From: Apostichopus japonicus | Taxonomy: Eukaryota > Echinodermata > Holothuroidea > Aspidochirotida > Stichopodidae | Assembly (NCBI RefSeq): GCF_037975245.1 | Contig: NC_092562.1 | Coordinates: 16,238,521-16,302,520, forward strand | Direction of reading: 5' to 3' | Length of the DNA stretch: 64,000 bases | In this document: positions 56,217-64,000 of the stretch, in pieces | Layout of the letters: every line of letters begins with the position of its first letter | Position numbering within the stretch: position 1 is the first letter of the stretch | Translations under genes and position numbers: made by a program | Notes under the pieces: model-generated | Told to the model about the DNA's origin: nothing | The model's input: only the letters and a program-made list of their open reading frames with translations | The model's database searches: none

Positions 56217-56396
56217 TCAATGTATTTCTTTGTATAATGCACCCAAGGAAACTCTAAACTGGTCCAGTTCTAGCTCTAGTTTGGCAATGCGGTCTAAGGT
56301 AGCAAAGAGCTCCTGTAGTTTGTCCTGCAGCTGTTTACCGTTCCGTTCATAGAGAACAAAAACGTTTTGTTCCACCATGCTGTATGCATTGGAAGC
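56217..56396 (-). CDS. SYCE2: SYCE2 coding exon 3 (last)
   Basis: Acceptor TTTCTTTTACAG. 59 codons of coiled coil, ending GALYKEIH and TGA. The heptad pattern is clear in LQDKLQELFATLDRIAKLEL. Confidence 0.85.
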   Translation of the reverse strand, partial: ASNAYSMVEQNVFVLYERNGKQLQDKLQELFATLDRIAKLELELDQFRVSLGALYKEIH

Positions 56397-57923
56397 CTGT
56401 AAAAGAAAAGAAATTTCAGTTTGTAAGAGACAGTAGCTACAAAAGTAGATAATACGGGCAACTGATATGGAAGTGTAACTGTGCCACCACAAGCAGGTTA
56501 AAATATGGTCACCAACTAGGTTGGTAAAATAAATGCACCTTGCACATAACAGACAAGTACTAACCCCATCCTCTTTTCCACCTCTCCCCTCCCCCAATAA
56601 TCCCACCCAAAAAATAGGTAAAACAGTATAATTTATCCCTCCAAAAAATGTTCACTTACCTGAATTTCCAAGGCCTTTTTATATTCACCGAGAAGAGCGG
56701 TGTCCCGCTTTCGTTTCGCATTTACTTCATCAATTAACATTTGAGCCTGTTCATTTAACATTTCCCTAGACGAAGACGATGATGTCGATGCTGATTGAGA
56801 TTGTGTTACGTTTACATTGGCCTTGACACCCGTTTCATTTGTAATGGGATTCACATCTGGGCAAGCACCAGGCGGGTCTTCCGTTAGCCCCACTGCTTGG
56901 CTCTCCCTATGAAATAATCAATTAAGTTATTAAATTCTGGGTCATGCATGCAGATATGAAATAATATTTTCTTTAATCTTTTAATTAAAGCAGCTTGGTT
57001 ATAATAAGGTGCAATAAAATCCAATGGCATCAGCAGGTTATAGGGCGGTGCCATTTTTTCTTCTTCTGGAAAGCATAAACATATATCATTAACTTTGCCA
57101 CTTTTTCACACTTCACGGGCTGGAATTTTCTAATTTTGTGTTGTTCTTTGCACACATTGTGAAAATTAAACGGAAACCTGCATCACTGAGTGGCTAATGA
57201 ATTTTGTTTTCATTTGTACCCTTGTGCTCTTCAACTTTTCCACATATGTGCCATTGATCCTCCTCCCAACCCTCCTCCCCTCCCCCTCCCTCTCCCCTTA
57301 TTGCTAGCTATACTGATGGGCTTTATCTACACCAATTGCTCGCACCAAATCCATTTCCAAACTGCAGGGGTAACTAATCTGCATGCACAGCTATAAAATT
57401 TATGCTCTTATTAATGTTTGGACATGTTAATGTGAAAAATTTTTGTTGGTTAAAAATATTAATAACAATAACAGAAGAGGTTTACCGTAAATTTACTTAT
57501 CTTTGAAGTTCAATGCAGATTAAGCAATTATTTATGTTTGGGCATGTTAATGCAAAACATATTGTTGGTAAAAATAATAACTACAACGGAAGAGGTTTTA
57601 CTTTAAGTTTACTTCTCATTGAAGTTCAATGCAGATTAGCACTTACTTATGTTTGGGCATGTTAATGTGAAACATATTGTTGGTAAAGAAAAATTAATAA
57701 CAATAACAGAAGAAGTTTTACTGTAAATTTACTTCTCTTTGAAGTTCAATGCAGATGAATGAAGCAATACATTGAGATATACTGTAGTACATGGTATTGC
57801 TTACCTATGCGTAGATTCTATCTGTGAAATGTCATCAACGTTTTCTTTTGAAGGCTCTTCTTGTTCAATAAGAAGCACATCTTTCTCATGTTTGTGCTGA
57901 CTCTGCTCTGAAGACAATTCCAT
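56217..57923 (-). CDS. SYCE2: synaptonemal complex central element protein 2 (SYCE2) homologue
   Basis: Three coding exons join in phase on the - strand: 57923-57805 (ATG, 39 codons + 2 bases), 56906-56660 (1 base + 82 codons) and 56396-56217 (59 codons + stop), 181 aa in all. The N-terminus is hydrophilic and low-complexity. From about residue 95 it is a continuous coiled coil: AQMLIDEVNAKRKRDTALLG, KKALEIQ, then KQLQDKLQELFATLDRIAKL and ELDQFRVSLGALYKEI. This parallels vertebrate SYCE2 (AQELIENINKSRQKDHAL ... EKLQEF ... LETELKQ ... VYKDL) in order, spacing and length (human 218 aa). SYCE2 pairs with TEX12 to build fibres of the central element during meiotic synapsis. A 5' UTR exon probably ends at 59451 (AAAG|GTAGGT). 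Confidence 0.82.
56660..56906 (-). CDS. SYCE2: SYCE2 coding exon 2
   Basis: Acceptor TTATTTCATAG, donor CAG|GTAAGT. It encodes an acidic/Ser linker (TQSQSASTSSSSSREMLNEQ) and the first coiled-coil helix AQMLIDEVNAKRKRDTALLG. Confidence 0.85.
57412..57757. repeat. 3 x about 118-bp tandem repeat in a SYCE2 intron
   Basis: Three copies contain TTATGTTTGGGCATGTTAAT, ACAATAACAGAAGAGGTTTT and GAAGTTCAATGCAGAT. Shifts are 120 and 115 bases. They lie between coding exons 1 and 2. Confidence 0.92.
57805..57923 (-). CDS. SYCE2: SYCE2 coding exon 1
   Basis: The exon's acceptor (CACACTTTTCAG) is at 57947-57948, so 57924-57946 is 5' UTR. The first in-frame ATG gives MELSSEQSQHKHEKDVLLIE. The donor is AG|GTAAGC and leaves two bases of an Arg codon. 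Confidence 0.8.
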
Positions 57924-57946
57924 TGCACAAGTTGATACTTTTGTGG

Positions 57947-59451
57947 CTGAAAAGTGTGAAAATGCAAAATATGCACTGTTATATTTTCTTTGTTTATACA
58001 TCATTTGAATTTGATACTGTGTTATCATGAAACTTCTGTACAAATAAAGAATTGGCAACAGGGTTTAACCTTAAACAGATGATACATGTACATTCAAATT
58101 AGAAAGCTTTTCTGCACAAGCATTATGTCAGTGACGACCCATCCTGAAATAGTTACTAACCTATTATTTGAAATCATTCGTAGAAATGGTCCCAATAATT
58201 TCGGTTAGCAAATGGTAAAGAGAAAGATATCTGATAAGAAAGTGTATTATGTATATATATATATATATATACACAATATATATACAACATATATACAATC
58301 AAAGTTAACTAGTTGACAATATCAATATTCAATGCTAATTTTTTTAATTTCACTAATCCAAAGAAAAGCAATATCTCCCTCATTCATCTTATAAAGATGA
58401 ATACTGATTAACACAGTTATCATCCAAGGGAACAAAATATTTTAAATTTTGCTGCTTTCTAAGTATCTTGTGACTCAAAAACAAATTAGTTCCGTCAGGT
58501 GGCAACATAGAAACATAAGCATTAACACAAAAACGGGAGAGGGAATAATGGAGGCTGAATGACTTGCATGTTTAAAGAGAATGCTAAATGTGCAAGATCT
58601 TGCAATGTTAATACCATTGTCTAGTGTAAAAAAGTCTGTCACATTTAAAAAAATCCACCAGCAATTAGTATCAACTAACTGTCAACACTTTCATCATAGA
58701 ATTAGCCAACTGAACGTAGCCTAGGCGTTTACTTTTTTGTATGAAAATTGTGTTCCTTACACTAGCCTACAGTGTAATTATAACTCTTGAGACTGATTAG
58801 GAGAGTGTGAAGTGCATAAGCTAGGCATAACTATCAGTCTATGATTTTTAACTTTCTTTAAATAAATGAATGTAAAATTATCAGTTCCTGGGAAATAAAT
58901 ACTTTCATAGCAATGATAAAATCTAAAATAAAATTTGCTACTGTTGTTAGTGTTACTACTAGGCAGTAGCCTAGGCCTAACTGTTATTAACTTACGCCTA
59001 GGACTTGAGTATGACCTAACGTTCGATATTTCTATTAGTACTGCCATACTTGTCCAGTTTAGGCCCTCTATATCGAAACGAATAAAAATCAAGCTTATAG
59101 TTGTAATCAATTTGCAAAACATTTAAGCTTAGGACCTAGCTTGCATTAGCACCTGTTCGCCTCAGTTAGGCTAGGCCCTTGGTGCAGTTCTAACAACGTT
59201 AGGAACGTTAACGCTGACCCCGGCCATTGTCGAGTCAGGCCTTGTATATGTAAAGAAGGTACATGAGCCAATAAAAAAAAATCATGTCATCCAATTTATC
59301 AGAGGGGTCAAAGCATAGTTTACCAATGAAACCGTACTGATGCTGTAATGTGCAAAGTCGGTATCTTGTCCCGAGAAGGTACAAGTTGGCCTAACTTCGG
59401 CAAATTTTACCAAGCCAAAGGTTATCTGTTAGATTAGTTGTTTCACCTACC
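57947..59451 (-). other. SYCE2: SYCE2 5' UTR intron (probable)
   Basis: Bounded by a consensus donor (GAAAG|GTAGGT on the - strand, at 59450) and the acceptor before coding exon 1. Apart from the AT microsatellite, nothing was recognised. The segment near 58700-59200 is rich in CCTAGGC/TAGGCCTA words. Confidence 0.5.
58250..58295. repeat. (AT)n microsatellite
   Basis: ATATATATATATATATACAC and onward in the SYCE2 5' intron. Confidence 0.85.
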
Positions 59452-59545
59452 TTTCAGACTACTGCCAAAGATTGCATGCTGAACGGAATCGGAAAACAGT
59501 ACATATGCCGGTCGTTTTGTGCAAGAGCGGATGAAACGGCCTGAC

Positions 59546-59804
59546 GTACGGAAGCCGAGATATCGTGTTAGAATGACATGTTATCAGTTACAAGTTACAG
59601 TAACAAAATTCCGACAAAAATTAGATTTTGTCCAGTCACCGAGTTATGCTAACTTGACATGTTCAAAAAAAAAATCACTTTTGCCGAGTGACAGTCTGTT
59701 ACTTGCCCCCCCCCCCCCCCCCACAAAATCGCATTTTTGTCGAGATATTATGGTATTCTAACACGGTATCTCGTCATCTCTCATGCCCCTTCTGGCTTCC
59801 GTAC
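59546..59804. mobile_element. fold-back element upstream of SYCE2
   Basis: The left arm GTACGGAAGCC plus GAGATATCGTGTTAGAAT is matched at the right by ATTCTAACACGGTATCTC and GGCTTCCGTAC in inverted order, with about 20 extra bases in the right arm. Internal words (ACAAAAATTAGATTTTGT, ACAAAATCGCATTTTTGT, a 17-base C run) make further hairpins. It lies immediately upstream of the presumed SYCE2 first exon. Confidence 0.75.
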
Positions 59805-61320
59805 TAACCGTGTATTTTCTGTCCACGAAAAGTGAGCCCTGACAAGGCCGTACGTAGGTCGGTTAGTTAGAGGTTGTAGCAGATGCATTCTTTTGGCTAA
59901 TAACAACATTAATGCTTTATTTGCTTGGAAAAAAAGAGTAACTTGTAAAAGTGCGAAAGAACACTTAAGTTACGAAAAATTATGAAAGATATATATTCGA
60001 ATTTGGAATTGCGTGTCAAACTTTTCTTTATGGCCTACAATTCTTGATGAAACAAACCCAGCCGTGCAACATCCTTGGTATGTGATAGAGATAATGTGAG
60101 AAAGAACGTCTCGAAACAGCTAAGAACAAAATCTTATTATCTATTATGTATTTGTAGATATTTGATATCGTAATACATCCAAACCACCGGGCTGACATAA
60201 TTTATAACACATGTACATACGCAAAGTCGTAACTAACAATTGTAGTTGAAATTATGGAAATAATAGCATCATGTTTCATCAAGCCCTCTTAGAGAAAGAA
60301 CATTTTCTCAAAGGTGGTGGGAACCTCGCCCCGAACTGACGTAAGCAAAATTTTGTACCCCCACCTCTAACACATCAAATTCGTAACTTGTGGGTATAAC
60401 GTAATGATGCATGGTGATATGAAAAGACATATTTCAGTACATGCTTTAAACTGACATTCCCTGACTCTTAAAACGCAAACAAAGTTTGGCTGTTCCATAT
60501 TCACACCACTCTGAACAGTGAGATCGTCGGCGAGCTGGCTGAGGTGTGTTTAAATTTAACGTATTGTAGAGGACATCGTTGACAAAATTAACTGAATCTT
60601 GAGGCTTTGAGTTCAAAATGCAAATTTGATAACTGTATTGAATCGGAATCGATTAAATGATTACTGGTATAGACACACCTGGCTGCCTGGTCTGGGTACC
60701 TTAAGTCCAAATCCGAGTCCATATGTCCACAGTGGCGTTCACGGGATTTCCCCGAATGAGTGAGGTATAGGAGCATGGCATTTTATGGAAGCCTTGCACG
60801 AATGATTTTATAAGGATAGAGTGTGACCCCTGGGGTAATTGAAGTGGCCCATCTAGGGGATCCGGGGTCCTTCCCCAGAAAAGAAAAAGAAAAGCTTAGA
60901 CGTCAAATAATGCATTTTAGACTACAATGGTGTAAGTATTATTAGCTCTTTCCCAGCCTATTCTAAAAAAATCACCTCATGCACTGACGATTGCTTGAGT
61001 CTTTGTGCAAGACACTGGCACGTGTGAAAAGGGAACCTGAGTCGTGACTCGAGTACTTTGACCCTGACACCACCAGTAGGCTATACGGTACTGTTAATAA
61101 AGGAACTATATATGTTCAGCGATGTGTAACATAATTTTCAAATATTGTAAATATAAGGTGATTTTTAAACTTCCTCGTTAACAGAAGTAATAATCTATCG
61201 CCCTGACACTTCATATAGCCTACTGCGTATCATTTATAGTTTGGATCAAGCGCCGTTGTTGCAAGTTCTGCAGATTTGTATTAACACGCAGTTCCGTTTG
61301 AGTGGAGGATTCTATGAATT
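59805..61320. other. intergenic region between SYCE2 and the Ig-receptor gene
   Basis: The two genes are divergent, so promoters of both should lie here or just inside the fold-back element. I see no clear TATA box and no other gene. Confidence 0.45.
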
Positions 61321-61426
61321 ATGATTCGTGGGAAACTTATCAAAGCTTATCTTCTCTGCCTTGTTTTATCTTTCAATTTTATCTTTGAGAAGTCATTCGT
61401 GAAGTCCAGTTCATGTAGCAGGAAAG
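61321..61426 (+). CDS. Ig-receptor exon 1 (signal peptide)
   Basis: ATG at 61321; [20 protein letters not shown] then [15 protein letters not shown] and one base before GTAAGC. A basic n-region and hydrophobic core indicate secretion. Confidence 0.65.
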
Positions 61427-61515
61427 GTAAGCTGTGCCACTTGTATCGAACAATGCTATAGTTACGTTTTGGGGAGTCATATTTTGTAGTATGTATATGT
61501 ATATGTGTATATATA

Positions 61516-61602
<87 letters not shown>

Positions 61603-64000
61603 TCGTTAAATTCAAACAGAGCCCCGTCACTGACGTTTTCATTATCATCATCGTCATCATTATATCGTCGTCGTCAAATAAATTGTTAAATAACGACTAT
61701 AAAAAAAAGAAATGAGAGAGCCAGGTTCAATGCAACTTTGTTCATTTCGTTTTCTTGATTGCAGATAAGATTAAGATGACTGTAATGTCATTTATGTCAC
61801 AAGATTCGGCTTCTTTTATCAGCGAACCTCATCCACACTTTGAATGTTATCTTGGAAAACCAGACGGAGACGCGGCTGTGTCAGCAGTTAGAGGGTATGA
61901 TACCCGGACAATTGCTTCGGGTGATATCCCTCTTCACCCTGAACCTTCAGTGGATGACATGTTGATTTCTGGTCTACCCTCTTCGAACGTAACTGGTTTC
62001 AATGTTTCCTTGATTCCAGTAATGAACAATGCATTTGGTGTTTATAATTGTACAGCGGTGAAAGCTGACAGAGACGATACAACTATTATGGTTATCTTCC
62101 TACATGCTGACCGTAAGTTACACTTTCTGATTAGGATACAAAACTAGTATTTTCCAGGCTTTAAATTGAACGTCTACAGAGGCGTCTTCATATGAGGAAG
62201 GTAAGACTACATCATGCTTTCATCCGTGCCCCGCCCACCTCCTCCCGATCACTCAAGTTATCGCCAGACCTATATGTATATACGTATGTAAATTGACGAC
62301 ACTGAAACGGCAAAAAGTGTGTTGTGAAGTTGATGACAGTCAGATTTATCACGTATCAGTTAATGTTCTTAATGTGTTAACAGATGCATATGAGTATAAA
62401 AATGAATCAAAACGAGAACAGCATGGCCAATTTAAGTTCCTTCTCGAAGAATGCAAACTGCTAGAATTATTACATTGCTTACTAGAGACTTGCTACGAAA
62501 TCGATTTCAAAACTTTACTCATTTAAATCATTTAGATTTTCTGTATGTTGGGTTTTGATTCTATGGATTAAGTTGTTAACGACGTATTCGTCGTTTTAGC
62601 AGTGAAATCATCACGTCAGATGATCTATATGTAAAGCCATATTATAATGTTTTCTCCAGACAAGGAAATTGATAATGAATCGACCTGAAAATATAGTGAC
62701 TAGTTCGTTCTGCCTGTATGTTTACTACACAAGAAGAACACTCCCCCGCTGCCCCGAAAGAAATACTCTTCGCGAAGATGACACGTCTAATTATAGCAAT
62801 ACTCCAATCATAAAAACTATATGGATATTTATATTCATGCGGCGCTCTCATTTACATCCCATGCCGTCTCGTTTATTTTGACCGTTATGCTTGCTATGAA
62901 CATATGCTTCATATATAACCAAATACTCACGGTATAGTTATATTAATTAAAACCAGCAAAATGAAATGTGACTGAACATAATATTGAACACCCTGCAGCC
63001 TACGTCGTCCCCGTGGATGGGCAACATACCCAGACAGTGAATGATGGAGATCTAGGAGTTGTTCTCGATATGGAATGGTCGTTCACTGGTTTTGATCCAA
63101 GATGGAGGGTCAATGGATCTTTGCCTATTGATACCAATGAAGACTATGACATCATCAGCAATAGAGGAGCTCGTGCTGAAGATAATGGTCTCTACGAGGG
63201 CCATCCGAGGACGATCAGAAACGACGGACGTCATGTGCTACGCAGGCTGATTGTTCGAGGTAAGGATCAGTGACGTGTTCAGGGTCTAGTTTAGTAGAAA
63301 AAAAAAGGATCAGGAGGGACACTTAAGTCCCCATCAAGGACCCTATAGAGAGAAAAAAAAACTGAAGACACAAACACTCAGACCCGATTACAATGCTTAA
63401 AGTGCTAGTCCAAAGCATTCTTAAACCCATTGACACTATACTTGCAAGTACAACTTTCTCAGGCAAACCATTCCACTCATTCACAACCGTATTAGAACAA
63501 GTTATGCCGAATATTAATCCTACTATGTGACTTTTGGAGTTTAAGACAATGACCTCTAGTACAACTACTGTTAGCAAACATGAAAAAGTCGGTAAAGGAT
63601 AAATTGTCGAAACCATACACAATCTTGAAAACCTGGATCAAGTCCCCAGGGTGCTTTTAAAGGTGTGAGGGGAGGCTTAATTTTCCCTACTTATTAAAGA
63701 AGGGGAATGCATGAACCTAACTTCTGAATGGCCGTTCTGGTCCGGAGGGAGAAGTCTAACTATTCATCATAGACCGAAAGTTTGCCCATGCCTGACGATC
63801 GGGCTACGGCGGGGAAGGGAGAATCATCAACTCTCCTCCAATTGGAGTACGTAACTGGCAACATTTATTGTCTTAGACTGATTTTGTATGCATTTCGTCA
63901 CTTATCACTTCATGTATCAGACCATGTAGAAAGAGGATCGAGGGATCAGGGATAGGGCAGCAATCTCCCGGAGGAAGATTCGTGGGAAATGACTTTGATT
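61321..64000 (+). CDS. Ig-domain receptor, Tie-like N-terminus (partial, 3 exons)
   Basis: Exons 61321-61426, 61765-62112 and 62999-63259 join in phase (each boundary one base into a codon), giving 238 residues before the gene runs off the window. Residues 1-25 are a signal peptide ([20 protein letters not shown]). Exon 2 is an Ig-like domain with FECYLG and, near its end, [10 protein letters not shown], the Y-x-C of Ig folds. Exon 3 is a second divergent Ig-like domain with W-x-x-N-G ([10 protein letters not shown]), DNGLYEG and the end HVLRRLIVR. In vertebrate Tie receptors a similar 'x-x-R-L-I-V-R' ends the Ig domain just before EGF repeats, so EGF-like domains are expected next. Phase-1 introns around extracellular domains fit. 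It could equally be another Ig-EGF protein. Confidence 0.6.
61487..61601. repeat. (TA)n microsatellite
   Basis: About 110 bases of TA repeats with occasional TACATA interruptions in the first intron of the Ig-receptor gene. Confidence 0.97.
61765..62112 (+). CDS. Ig-receptor exon 2 (Ig-like domain 1)
   Basis: Acceptor TTCTTGATTGCAG, donor GTAAGT. 116 residues including [16 protein letters not shown] and [20 protein letters not shown]. Two N-glycosylation sequons ([10 protein letters not shown]). Confidence 0.7.
62999..63259 (+). CDS. Ig-receptor exon 3 (Ig-like domain 2)
   Basis: Acceptor CACCCTGCAG, donor GAG|GTAAGG. It starts with Pro then [20 protein letters not shown] and ends [11 protein letters not shown] plus one base. 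It lacks the usual Ig cysteine pair, as in some Tie-family Ig2-type domains. Confidence 0.7.
63285..63650 (-). mobile_element. 3' end of a non-LTR retrotransposon with reverse-transcriptase C-terminus
   Basis: On the - strand it reads [20 protein letters not shown], later [19 protein letters not shown], then after a frame break near 63495 [15 protein letters not shown]. This is the familiar C-terminal 'GDLIExFKI ... TRGHxxKLxKxxxRxxxR ... VVNxWNxLPxxVV' end of CR1/L2/jockey-type reverse transcriptases. It is followed by a 3' UTR containing GGGTCCTTGATGGGGACTTA, the tail shared with 8138-8266 and 11574-11642. It is 5'-truncated and dead. Confidence 0.85.
63651..64000. other. end of window, no feature
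   Basis: Probably an intron of the Ig-receptor gene. No exon or element was recognised. Confidence 0.4.

Noticed and set aside
61379-61660. Ile-Tyr repeat open frame
   Set aside because: Reading of a (TA)n microsatellite.

Overview
This is eukaryotic nuclear DNA. The genes are split into many short exons by long AT-rich introns, and every exon boundary used here has GT/AG ends and a consistent reading phase. The main gene product, the neighbouring genes and the mixture of mobile elements suggest a marine deuterostome invertebrate. My best guess is an echinoderm, perhaps a sea cucumber, but the sequence alone does not settle it.

Layout. (1) About 3.8-6.8 kb: the last three coding exons of an unrecognised + strand gene. 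Its probable 3' UTR carries eight exact 26-bp-period repeats, each able to form a small hairpin. (2) 7985-53627, + strand: a complete vitellogenin gene. I rebuilt 35 coding exons that join in phase without an internal stop and total 5583 bases, or 1860 codons plus stop. In order the protein has a signal peptide, the large lipid-transport N-module and lipovitellin sheets, a two-part serine-rich phosvitin-like region, a lipovitellin-2-like region, a von Willebrand factor D domain interrupted by an insert of about 70 residues, and a Cys-rich tail. (3) 56217-57923, - strand, convergent with vitellogenin: a small coiled-coil gene that I identify as the synaptonemal complex central element protein SYCE2 (181 aa). 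(4) From 61321, + strand, to the window edge: the first three exons of a secreted or membrane receptor with Ig-like domains, resembling the N-terminus of Tie/angiopoietin-receptor-like proteins.

The vitellogenin introns hold many transposable elements. They include hAT-type elements with 8-bp target duplications, a set of elements with TTAA ends, one 146-bp palindromic element, a tRNA-derived SINE and tails of one non-LTR retrotransposon family. The 3.2-kb TTAA element in intron 26 contains broken exons resembling the intracellular C-terminal domain of P2X7 receptors. Intron 25 is mostly a higher-order tandem repeat that carries about 23 splice-acceptor-like motifs just upstream of the real acceptor.

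The genes do not form an operon. Vitellogenin supplies yolk to oocytes and SYCE2 acts in meiotic chromosome synapsis. Both are germline-related, but their adjacency may be chance.
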